64,000 bases of DNA from Prolixibacteraceae bacterium (lineage in GTDB: Bacteria; Bacteroidota; Bacteroidia; Bacteroidales; Prolixibacteraceae). Below are positions 8,410 through 16,227 of this stretch, in pieces. Made by a program: the position numbers and the translations under genes. Position 1 is the first letter of the stretch. Each line of letters begins with the position of its first letter. The stretch lies in assembly GCA_003506435.1 (NCBI GenBank), contig DOAQ01000049.1:1-64000 (forward strand). The letters are read 5' to 3'. The notes under the pieces were generated by a model. That model did not search any database. It saw only the letters and a program-made list of their open reading frames with translations, and was not told where the DNA came from.

Positions 8410-9729
8410 ATGAAGCACAAACTTGTCATTTTGGTTATTGCATTACTGAGTATAGTATTTGCAACGGGCAACCCGGCTCCGAATGGTTATTACAAAGTTC
8501 ATGTTGCAGGGAAATTGCCTGAGATTATTTACGGATACGAAAATGAAGGCTTTGCCGGTACATTTTCAGGAGTTGTTGACGATAAGCTTTTTATTGCCGG
8601 AGGAGCAAATTTTCCGGATAAAAAACCTTGGGAGGGAGGTGTGAAAACCTTCTATGACAAGATTTATGTGTATACTATTACCGGCGACAGCATTATTTTT
8701 TATAATGATTCATCTGAACTTTCTTCGCCTGTTGCTTATGGCGCTTCAGTTTCACTTCCCGAGGGAGTTTTGTGCATCGGAGGAAATGATTCGGATAAAT
8801 GTTTTTCCAGTGTTTTCCTGCTCCGATGGGAGGAAAAGTACGGCGATATTGTGCACGAAAACTATCCTGAATTGCCGGTTCCGCTAAGCTACACATCGGC
8901 TGTTCTTCTTGAAGATAAAGTGTATGTGGCTGGCGGTACATCGTCAGTTGACGGAACAGATACCGGAAGCCATTTTTACATGCTTGACCTGTCGAAGAAG
9001 AAATCAGGGAATTTCTCGTGGGAAAGCTTACCTGCTTTTCCGGGGAAAGGCAGAATTTTTGCAGTTACCGCAGGACAGTCGAATGGCACTGTTCCATGTG
9101 TTTATCTGTTTAGCGGGAGAAACGTGGATGAAGAAAAGGAAATAACAGTTTTTACAGATGGATTGATTTATAATCCGGAGTTAAAGCAATGGTCGCCAAT
9201 CGTTTCCGATGGTTCATTGAATTTTCCGGTGATGGCCGGTTCTGCTTTTTCGTCCGGAGCAAACAGCATCGTTTTTGTAGGTGGGGCTTCCGGCGATCTT
9301 TTGCTTAAAGAACATCAGTTACGGAAAAACCTGGATGAAATAATCAGGCTTCGGGACACGGCTGCAATAGTGCTATACAAAGAAGAACGCTTGAGTTATT
9401 ATTTAGACCATCCGGGTTTCTCAAAAGATATTTTGCTCTACAACACAATTACCAACACGATCGTTAAGACAGGAGCCTTCGAAACATTGTGCCCGGTGAC
9501 AACGAGTATTGTACCATTTAAAAGCGGTGCAATTTTGGTCAGCGGAGAAATCAAACCTGGAGTCCGGACACCGGAAATCTTTTTAATTCAACCGGTTCAG
9601 CAGTCGTTTAACTTCGGCGGCATAAAAACGATCGGTATACTTTTATTCTCCATTGTGCTGATAATTGTCGGATATGTTTTTCTGAAGAAATCAGGAAAAC
9701 GCCAACGGGTTGGCAGCCAGTCGGTCTGA
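8410..9729 (+). CDS. NanM-like Kelch mutarotase (cyclically permuted mutarotase)
   Basis: Probable N-acetylneuraminate epimerase, interconverting sialic-acid anomers outside the cytoplasm. The 439-residue protein has an N-terminal signal or anchor (about 1-20), then Kelch-type beta-propeller repeats with recurrent GG doublets (for example LFIAGGANF, VYVAGGTSS, IVFVGGASG). It ends in a single transmembrane segment (about 402-427) and a short basic tail. The Met at 8410 is chosen: it follows a strong GGAGG and starts the signal peptide. The C-terminal helix is odd for NanM. In Bacteroidota related propellers can be fused to a sodium/solute symporter, so the helix could be the stub of a lost fusion (inference). 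Confidence 0.72.
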   Translation: MKHKLVILVIALLSIVFATGNPAPNGYYKVHVAGKLPEIIYGYENEGFAGTFSGVVDDKLFIAGGANFPDKKPWEGGVKTFYDKIYVYTITGDSIIFYNDSSELSSPVAYGASVSLPEGVLCIGGNDSDKCFSSVFLLRWEEKYGDIVHENYPELPVPLSYTSAVLLEDKVYVAGGTSSVDGTDTGSHFYMLDLSKKKSGNFSWESLPAFPGKGRIFAVTAGQSNGTVPCVYLFSGRNVDEEKEITVFTDGLIYNPELKQWSPIVSDGSLNFPVMAGSAFSSGANSIVFVGGASGDLLLKEHQLRKNLDEIIRLRDTAAIVLYKEERLSYYLDHPGFSKDILLYNTITNTIVKTGAFETLCPVTTSIVPFKSGAILVSGEIKPGVRTPEIFLIQPVQQSFNFGGIKTIGILLFSIVLIIVGYVFLKKSGKRQRVGSQSV

Positions 9730-9809
9730 TTCTTCTGGGTACAATTTTGAGCATCATTTTTAAAATCGAATAAATAAAATACAGAAGAATAATTTTTAAT
9801 CGAAAAACA

Positions 9810-10727
9810 ATGCAAAAACTAAAAGGACTAATTGCAGCGCCATTTACACCTATGTTTGGGGACGGATCACTCAACCTCGGGATAGTTGCCCCGTATGCAG
9901 CGAAATTAAAAAAAGATGGGGTCAGCGGGGCGTTCATTTGCGGAACTACAGGCGAAGGAATGCTGATGGATATTGAAGAACGGATGGCTGTTGCTGAACA
10001 ATGGGTGAAAGAACAGACTGCTGATTTTAAGGTGATTGTTCATGTGGGGACAACTTCGTATATGCAATCGAAGAAACTGGCCCGGCATGCGCAACAAATC
10101 GGGGCTTTTGCCGTGGGTTGCATGGGACCTATTTTTCTGAAACCGGGAAGAGTGGATGATCTGGTGAAGTTTTGTGCTGAAGTTGCTTCGGGTGCGCCTG
10201 AATTGCCATTCTATTATTACCATATTCCAACGGTTTCTGATATATGGCTTCCCATGCCTGAATTTCTAAAAAAAGCCCGGTTGGTAATCCCGAACCTGGT
10301 TGGTATCAAATTTACACACCGCAACATGATGGAGATGTTGTTGTGCATTAATGCAGACGGTGGAAAATGGGATATTTTGCACGGATTCGACGAAGAATTG
10401 CTCTGTGGCCTGACGATGGGGGCACAGGCTGCTATCGGGAGTACATATAATTATATGGCGTCGTTGTACCTGAAACTGATTGATGCTTTTCAAAAAGGAG
10501 ATATGGATGCCGCCCGCGAATATCAATTAAAATCGGTGCGTTTTATAGAAATACTTATTCGCTACGGAGGGGGAGTGCTTGGAGGAAAACCGGTAATGAA
10601 AATGGTTGGTCTGGATTGCGGCCCGTTGAGGGCTCCTGCTCATAATCTGAGCGCTGATGAATTCAAACAATATGAAAAAGAACTGGTTGATATTGGTTTT
10701 TTTGATTGGGTAAACGGGAAACTATGA
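9810..10727 (+). CDS. nanA: N-acetylneuraminate lyase
   Basis: Cleaves N-acetylneuraminate to ManNAc and pyruvate in the cytoplasm. The 305-residue protein is a class I (Schiff-base) aldolase of the DHDPS/NAL family. Visible motifs are GTTGEG (45-50) for pyruvate carboxylate binding, Tyr137 in FYYYHIP and the Schiff-base Lys167 in LVGIKFTH. These positions match those of E. coli NanA. The adjacent sialidase and NanM-like genes favour sialic-acid lyase over DapA. Its stop codon overlaps the sialidase start (ATGA), which implies translational coupling. Confidence 0.9.
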   Translation: MQKLKGLIAAPFTPMFGDGSLNLGIVAPYAAKLKKDGVSGAFICGTTGEGMLMDIEERMAVAEQWVKEQTADFKVIVHVGTTSYMQSKKLARHAQQIGAFAVGCMGPIFLKPGRVDDLVKFCAEVASGAPELPFYYYHIPTVSDIWLPMPEFLKKARLVIPNLVGIKFTHRNMMEMLLCINADGGKWDILHGFDEELLCGLTMGAQAAIGSTYNYMASLYLKLIDAFQKGDMDAAREYQLKSVRFIEILIRYGGGVLGGKPVMKMVGLDCGPLRAPAHNLSADEFKQYEKELVDIGFFDWVNGKL

Positions 10728-11905
10728 GAAAAAACTATTCATATCATTTGGTATTCATTGTTTTAATGCTTGGCTTTTGCCTGCAACTGACGTTTGTAAA
10801 AGCGCAGGTTGTCCGGTCGCAAACTATTTGGAAAACCGGGGAAGGAGCTTATAAAGGTTACCGGATACCGGCTCTTGTTGTAAGCGTCAAAGAGACTGTG
10901 CTTGCATTTGCCGAAGGACGGAACGATGGTGGCGACAGCGGCGATATCGATATGGTTGTGAAACGCTCAACCGATAACGGGAAAACCTGGAGCGAAGAAA
11001 TTGTTATTTGGAATGATGAGCTGAATACCTGCGGAAATCCCTGTCCGGTTGTGGACGAAGAAACCGGTCGCATTTGGTTGTGGATGACATGGAATTACGG
11101 GAAAGACGATGAAAGTGAAATTATTTACAAAAAATCTGAATTCCCGAGAAAACCTTTTTTGTGTTATTCCGATGACGATGGCCTGAGTTGGTCGAAACTA
11201 ACGGATATGTCGGCCGGTTGTAAAAATCCGTCGTGGGGCTGGTATGCAACGGGACCGGGATTCGGCATTCAGCAAAAATCCGGCAAATACAAAGGACGGC
11301 TCATCATCCCGGCCAATCACAGTTATGACGATCCAAACGGAAATGTACGAAAAGGGCCATATAGTTATGGCGCCCATGTTATCATTTCCGACGATCATGG
11401 TAAAACATGGCGAATGAGTGAGTCTATAACACCGGGTTGCAACGAAAGTCAGGTGACCGAATTGTCGGACGGAACTTTACTGATGAACATGCGCTCGTAC
11501 AACGACAAGTACAGCCGTGCTATTTCTGTTAGTTCTGATGGTGGCGAAACTTGGAGTCCCGTTGAACACGATTTTCAATTGACGGAATCGCGTTGCCAGG
11601 CCAGCATTTTGAATTATGGCGATTACAAAGGGAAATCATATTACTTGTTTTCCAATCCTGCCGTCCCGGTTGGCCGTACACACATGACCATTAAAATCAG
11701 TAATAACGATTGTGCCGACTGGCAGATTGGAAAACTGATCGATGCCTGTCCTTCTGCTTATTCATGTTTGGTGAAGCTGCCCAATGGGGATATTGGAATT
11801 TTATATGAAGCAGGTGAGAAAAAACCGTACGAAAGTATAATTCTTGTTCGTCTCCCTATTCGTAGCCTATTGAAATGCGCCAACGACTACTTGATAACCC
11901 GGTGA
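10724..11905 (+). CDS. Exo-alpha-sialidase (GH33)
   Basis: Releases terminal sialic acids from glycoconjugates in the periplasm or outside. The 393-residue protein has a signal peptide (1-28) and then the sialidase six-bladed propeller. YRIP is at 46-49. Four Asp-boxes (SxDxGxTW) lie at about 82-89, 149-156, 222-229 and 270-277. The arginine triad is plausibly Arg47, Arg257 and Arg318. The catalytic Tyr346 (SAYSCL) pairs with Glu241, and the acid/base Asp lies in GGDSGDID (69-76). Start 10724 is chosen because it overlaps the nanA stop and begins the signal peptide. All catalytic residues appear present. Confidence 0.94.
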   Translation: MRKNYSYHLVFIVLMLGFCLQLTFVKAQVVRSQTIWKTGEGAYKGYRIPALVVSVKETVLAFAEGRNDGGDSGDIDMVVKRSTDNGKTWSEEIVIWNDELNTCGNPCPVVDEETGRIWLWMTWNYGKDDESEIIYKKSEFPRKPFLCYSDDDGLSWSKLTDMSAGCKNPSWGWYATGPGFGIQQKSGKYKGRLIIPANHSYDDPNGNVRKGPYSYGAHVIISDDHGKTWRMSESITPGCNESQVTELSDGTLLMNMRSYNDKYSRAISVSSDGGETWSPVEHDFQLTESRCQASILNYGDYKGKSYYLFSNPAVPVGRTHMTIKISNNDCADWQIGKLIDACPSAYSCLVKLPNGDIGILYEAGEKKPYESIILVRLPIRSLLKCANDYLITR

Positions 11906-12026
11906 ATTGGAAACCTCCGGCAGGGAAGAAAAAATTTGCATAGAATAATTGCTGTTGGCGACCCTCATTGGGGCGACGATCATATTTTCACAGAACAACA
12001 AGGCTGGGCAAAATGCCAATTACTAA
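11906..12026 (+). other. Intergenic stretch with coding-like remnant
   Basis: Directly after the sialidase stop codon the same frame stays open for 43 further codons and reads like protein (segment VGDPHWGDDHIF followed by TEQQGWAKCQLL) before a stop. There is no ATG or ribosome-binding site. It may be the tail of a lost gene. I do not recognise the family. Confidence 0.3.
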
Positions 12027-13052
12027 ATGAAGCATATTAAAATAGAAAATAGCAATGTAGTCCTTTCTGTAAATTTAGATGGTGGATCATATTTCGATTT
12101 TCACCTGAAAGATTTGCCTTTGAATCTGCTAAACTGGAAAACGGTGAATCCGGAAGAACCTCCTTTTATGGGGCATTTTCTCTGTTTCGACCGCTGGGGG
12201 CCGCCTTCTGATGCCGAAAAAGCAAACGGCTTCCGCCATCATGGCGAGGTAAATACCGAAGATTGGGAATTGCAGGAGCATCTTCAAAAAGAAAATGGCG
12301 CCACGGAATGTAAAATGAGGTGTCGTCTGCCCATGGGAGGGTTGCAATTGACAAGAAAAATTGAATTATCCGGAAATGAACCAATATTTTTTGTGAAGGA
12401 AGAGATTAAAAACCTGAATAAATATGGCCGTATGTTTAATCTTGTGCAACATGTAACTTTGGCTCCGCCTTTTCTTGACAGGAATACCCTTTTCGATAAC
12501 AATACCGAAAAAGGTTTTGAAGACAAGGAAAACGGCAGTTTAAACCAGGAAGAACCTGTAATTACATGGCCCGAAGTAGTTCACAAAGGGGAAACAATAA
12601 GTTTACGGCAGTTTCAAAACGAGTGGCCCCGGGTTTCTTCGTTTGTGTTTGGGCAGGATCAGAAATATGGTTGGGCAACAGCATGTAATCCGGGTAAAAA
12701 TCTTTTGCTGGGCTACTTCTGGAAGACAGACGATTATCCCTGGATCAACTACTGGAGAAGCATGGGAGGAGATGGCATCCCGCAAGCTTTCGGGATCGAA
12801 TTCGGGACTACCGGACTGCACGAACCGTTTCCTGTTGTAGCCAAAAAAGGAAAAATATTTGGCCGGAATATCTATGATTTTATTGACGCAGGCGAAGTGA
12901 TCAGCAAATCATTTATTGCATTTTTATCCAAAATCCCGAATGATTATCAGGGAGTAAATGAAATTTTGCTTAAAAACTCTTCGCTGATCATTAAAGAAAG
13001 GAACAGTATTTCCGGAGATATCTGTTATCAATTAAACAATTATGAAACGTGA
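12027..13052 (+). CDS. Galactose-mutarotase-fold-like sugar-binding protein
   Basis: A 341-residue protein without a signal peptide. The beta-rich pattern, an early aromatic and acidic segment (HFLCFDRWGPPSD), a paired His (NGFRHHGEVN) and a late GTTGLHEPFP segment resemble aldose 1-epimerase-fold (DUF4432-like) proteins that bind or epimerise sugars. No precise family is recognised. It lies between the sialidase and a lyxose-isomerase-like gene, which suggests sugar handling in the cytoplasm. Catalytic residues cannot be named with confidence. Confidence 0.55.
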   Translation: MKHIKIENSNVVLSVNLDGGSYFDFHLKDLPLNLLNWKTVNPEEPPFMGHFLCFDRWGPPSDAEKANGFRHHGEVNTEDWELQEHLQKENGATECKMRCRLPMGGLQLTRKIELSGNEPIFFVKEEIKNLNKYGRMFNLVQHVTLAPPFLDRNTLFDNNTEKGFEDKENGSLNQEEPVITWPEVVHKGETISLRQFQNEWPRVSSFVFGQDQKYGWATACNPGKNLLLGYFWKTDDYPWINYWRSMGGDGIPQAFGIEFGTTGLHEPFPVVAKKGKIFGRNIYDFIDAGEVISKSFIAFLSKIPNDYQGVNEILLKNSSLIIKERNSISGDICYQLNNYET

Positions 13053-13054
13053 CA

Positions 13055-13162
13055 ATGAACAAAGAACATTCAGTAACAAACGTGTTGTCCGGACTGTTTG
13101 TGTTTTTCATCATTTCGGATGGACCTTTGACAAACACTGACTGTAACCGAATTAACAATTAA
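13055..13162 (+). CDS. Short hydrophobic ORF, possible gene remnant
   Basis: A 35-codon ORF starting with ATG 2 nt after the previous stop. It encodes a polar N-terminus followed by a hydrophobic run (VLSGLFVFFIIS) and a polar tail. It could be a small membrane peptide, but it more likely represents the start of a lost transporter gene. No family is recognised. Confidence 0.25.
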   Translation: MNKEHSVTNVLSGLFVFFIISDGPLTNTDCNRINN

Positions 13163-13173
13163 ATTTAGTAAAC

Positions 13174-13854
13174 ATGAAAAGAAGTGAGATCAATCGGATT
13201 TTAACAGATGCCAAAACTTTTTTGGCAGAAAAGCAATTCCTTTTGCCGCCATGGTCAAACTGGAGTCTGAGTGAATGGAGGAAAAACAGGGAAGCTGCTC
13301 AGGAGATCATAGAGAATATGCTGGGCTGGGATATCACTGATTTTGGTTCAGGCGATTTCTACAAGCGCGGACTATTTCTATTTACCATCCGTAACGGGAA
13401 ATTCAATGTGGATAAAAAGCCCTATGCCGAAAAAATCATGATTGTTGAAGAAAACCAGGAAACGCCCATGCATTACCATTGGTTAAAAATGGAAGATATC
13501 ATCAACCGTGCAGGAGGTAACCTGGTTATTGAACTGTATAATTCCACTCCGGATAATAAATTTGATACTACTTCCGTGCATTATAAAAAAGATGGGGTAA
13601 AAGGAGCCGTTGAAGCAGGTGGCAAAGTTATTCTCACTCCTGGAGAAAGCATCTGTCTGGAACAGGGAATGTATCACCGTTTTTATGGAGAAGCAGAGAA
13701 AGGCAAAGTGCTGGTTGGAGAAGTCAGCATGGTTAATGATGATGCAGCGGATAATTGCTTCTATGAATCAATCGGGCGTTTCCCCGTTATTGAAGAGGAT
13801 GAGCAACCTGTACACCTGTTGGTCTCCGATTATAAAAAATTTCTGCTAAGTTGA
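13174..13854 (+). CDS. D-lyxose/D-mannose ketol-isomerase-like cupin
   Basis: A 226-residue cupin of the D-lyxose isomerase (YdaE/EcSI) family, which isomerises lyxose/xylulose and mannose/fructose. The metal-binding cupin motif is clear: His100 and His102 (TPMHYHW), Glu107 (KMEDI) and a distant His168 (QGMYHRF). The family motif TPGESICLEQGMYHRF is well preserved. Its place in a sialic-acid island suggests action on a related hexose or aldose intermediate, but the substrate is not determined by sequence. Confidence 0.85.
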   Translation: MKRSEINRILTDAKTFLAEKQFLLPPWSNWSLSEWRKNREAAQEIIENMLGWDITDFGSGDFYKRGLFLFTIRNGKFNVDKKPYAEKIMIVEENQETPMHYHWLKMEDIINRAGGNLVIELYNSTPDNKFDTTSVHYKKDGVKGAVEAGGKVILTPGESICLEQGMYHRFYGEAEKGKVLVGEVSMVNDDAADNCFYESIGRFPVIEEDEQPVHLLVSDYKKFLLS

Positions 13855-13983
13855 ATTGCTCTTGTCTGATATCTAATTCCGTTTATGTTCCAAAAGCAAG
13901 TGTTTATTTTTTCTTGTTCGTGATTTATTTTATAACTTGGTATAAGGTTCATGAGACTTTTTGTACTAAAAATCAATTGAAAA

Positions 13984-14625
13984 ATGCCGGATTTATTTCA
14001 GTCGGATAAAAAGGAATCAGGTTCATATTGGAAAGACGTATGGATTAGGTTTAAAGATGGCGACGTGAAAGCATTTGAAATGATTTATGGCGGTCATGTT
14101 GATTTTTTGTATAGCTATGGAACAAAGATGACTTCGGATACGGAGCTTGTGGAAGATGCCATACAGGATTTGTTCCTTTACCTTTTGTCAAGAAAAGACA
14201 AACTTTCGGTTCCTGATTCGTTACGATTTTATATCCTGAAAGCTTTTAAGCGTATTTTGCTTGAAAAAATAAGTAAAGAGAAACTGTGGTTGAAGGATAG
14301 GGATAGCGATTTCCCCCCTTTTGACTATTCAATTGAATTTGATTCTTCTTTCTTTTTTAATGAGAAGGAAAAAAAAATTGAGTTGATTGAAGAACTGGTA
14401 AAACAACTTGATTCACGAAAAAAAGAAGTTATTTTTCTGAGATTTTATAGCGGGTTAAGTTATGATGATATAGGAAATATTGTTGGGATACAGCCATCTT
14501 CTGCAAAAAAAATGGTGTATCGGACGATTTCTTCTTTTCGGGATATCTTGAAACCAAAAATCGCCGAATTATTCCTTCTCTTTACCCGGTCTTCCCAAAA
14601 AATATCGGATCAATTTAAAAAGTAG
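13984..14625 (+). CDS. ECF-type RNA polymerase sigma factor
   Basis: A 213-residue extracytoplasmic-function sigma factor. Region 2 (about residues 30-95) includes the AFEMIYGGHVDFLYSYG and EDAIQDLFLYLL segments. Region 4 (about 130-185) includes the KEVIFLRFYSGLSYDDIG helix-turn-helix. It is followed by a FecR-family anti-sigma factor and a SusC carrying an STN domain, the standard trans-envelope signalling set of Bacteroidota. It probably drives its own susC/susD operon. Confidence 0.9.
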   Translation: MPDLFQSDKKESGSYWKDVWIRFKDGDVKAFEMIYGGHVDFLYSYGTKMTSDTELVEDAIQDLFLYLLSRKDKLSVPDSLRFYILKAFKRILLEKISKEKLWLKDRDSDFPPFDYSIEFDSSFFFNEKEKKIELIEELVKQLDSRKKEVIFLRFYSGLSYDDIGNIVGIQPSSAKKMVYRTISSFRDILKPKIAELFLLFTRSSQKISDQFKK

Positions 14626-14921
14626 AATTACTTTACTATTCAATTCCGTGTGACTCTGTGAACAACTCTGATTAACTCTGTGGTAAAATTAACCACAGAG
14701 TGCCGCAGAGTAAAAAGCACAGATTTTCACGGAGTTTTTGAACCGTTTCGTTCTAACAAACCCTCGCATGGTCACAGGCCGAAAGCCTCCCCTGTTGGGG
14801 AGGTTGGAGGGGCAATCAGAAGAAAGAGGATACTTCTTGAAATTTTTCTGAAAATAATTGTGTTTTTTCTGTCCACCTTTTTAAAAAGTCCCTACTGTAT
14901 TAATAAACATGCTGCAATAAA
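14626..14921. repeat. Spacer with dispersed hairpin repeats
   Basis: No gene is seen in these 296 nt. A word of the type CTCTGTG recurs five or six times, and one perfect hairpin forms (CTCTGTGGT 14676-14684 with ACCACAGAG 14692-14700). A second dispersed palindrome around GCCTCCCC/GGGGAGG lies near 14787-14806. Both resemble repeats scattered through Bacteroidota intergenic DNA. They separate the sigma gene from its anti-sigma gene, which is unusual. Confidence 0.5.
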
Positions 14922-16118
14922 ATGAAAAACATACGCAAGTATATCGACAATCCATTATTCATTAAATGGGTGTATGACCCGGATGAAAATGTAAATGAAT
15001 ACTGGATTTCATACATGGAGAAGCGCCCTGATGAAAAAGAGTTTTTATTTAAATTGAGAAGCGAACTGGCTTTATTTCGCATTTCCGGTCAAACACTTTC
15101 CGAAGAACGGAAAAAAATACTTTCAGAAAAAATAGCCAATCAGATCAAGGAAAAGCAAAGAAGTTTCAGGATCAGGAAGATAGGGCAATTCATGCTTAAA
15201 TATGCAGCTTTGGCCGTGTTGTTCATGAGTATCGGGGCCGGACTTGTATATTATTTTGATCAGGATCAACCCGATATTACCGATTTTATTCCGTATTTCG
15301 AAATGACTGAAATGTCAGGCAAACCAACTCTGGTGCTTTCCGATGGTTCGAATGTGAATTTGAACAAAACAGAATCGACAGTAGATTATGTTTCTTTGGA
15401 GCAAATCATTGTAAACGAAGATAGTATCATCCCGGTAGTAAACGAAGGCTCAAAAATGGAGACCATTCCCAACCAACTTCTGGTGCCTTATGGCAGCCGG
15501 GCTAAACTGGTGTTGAGCGACCGGTCGGTGGTGTGGCTGAACGCGGGCAGCCGCCTGGTTTATCCTTCCGTATTTACAGGGAAGCAACGGGAAGTCCTTC
15601 TCTTCGGGGAAGCTTTCTTTCAGGTTGAAAAAGATGAATCAAAACCGTTTATCGTGAGAACTGCCGATTACCATATCAGGGTGCTGGGTACTCAGTTCAA
15701 TGTATCAGCTTATCCGGGCGATGCAATCAGCCAAACGGTGTTAACGGAGGGAAGCATTGAGCTGAATATAAACGAAAGTAGTTGGTTCGACCGGAGAGTA
15801 GTACTGAATCCAAATGAATTGTTTTCTTTCAGTAAAAAGGACAATGAAACAAAAATCCAAAAGGTACAACCCGAAGAATATGTACTATGGAAAGATGGAA
15901 TTATAAAATTCGAAAACGAAGACCTTAGCCGGGTAGTCAAAAAAATCGAACGCTTCTATAACATCCAAATCAAACTGGGTGACCCTCTCGACGGCTCTAT
16001 CAAAATGGACGGAAAGCTCAACCTGAAAGAAGACAAATACGAAGTTCTGCACTATGTTTCCAAAGTTGCACGGCGGAAGTATGTTGAGGTAGGCGAACGG
16101 CATTTTTTGATAGAATGA
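14922..16118 (+). CDS. FecR-family anti-sigma factor
   Basis: A 398-residue inner-membrane signal relay. The cytoplasmic N-terminal region (1-85) would hold the sigma factor. One transmembrane helix follows (about 88-107), then a periplasmic FecR domain (about 165-290; motifs LLVPYGSRAKLVLSDRS and VRVLGTQFNVSAY-like) and a DUF4974-type C-terminal domain (about 320-398). It would sense substrate-loaded SusC through its STN domain and release the adjacent ECF sigma factor. Length and order are typical. Confidence 0.92.
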   Translation: MKNIRKYIDNPLFIKWVYDPDENVNEYWISYMEKRPDEKEFLFKLRSELALFRISGQTLSEERKKILSEKIANQIKEKQRSFRIRKIGQFMLKYAALAVLFMSIGAGLVYYFDQDQPDITDFIPYFEMTEMSGKPTLVLSDGSNVNLNKTESTVDYVSLEQIIVNEDSIIPVVNEGSKMETIPNQLLVPYGSRAKLVLSDRSVVWLNAGSRLVYPSVFTGKQREVLLFGEAFFQVEKDESKPFIVRTADYHIRVLGTQFNVSAYPGDAISQTVLTEGSIELNINESSWFDRRVVLNPNELFSFSKKDNETKIQKVQPEEYVLWKDGIIKFENEDLSRVVKKIERFYNIQIKLGDPLDGSIKMDGKLNLKEDKYEVLHYVSKVARRKYVEVGERHFLIE

Positions 16119-16131
16119 TTACGTGCAAAAA

Positions 16132-16163
16132 ATAGCGGGAAATGTTGGCACATTCCCCGCTAT
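16132..16163. terminator. Strong hairpin between fecR and susC
   Basis: Two 14-nt arms (16132-16145 and 16150-16163) pair almost perfectly around a TGGC loop. No T-run follows, so it is more likely an mRNA-processing or attenuating hairpin that sets the level of susC/susD relative to fecR than a full terminator. Confidence 0.45.
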
Positions 16164-16227
16164 CTAAAAACATCAACTGATCGGACGGATCAGCTAACGG
16201 ATTTATTACAAAAAACTTAACAAATTT

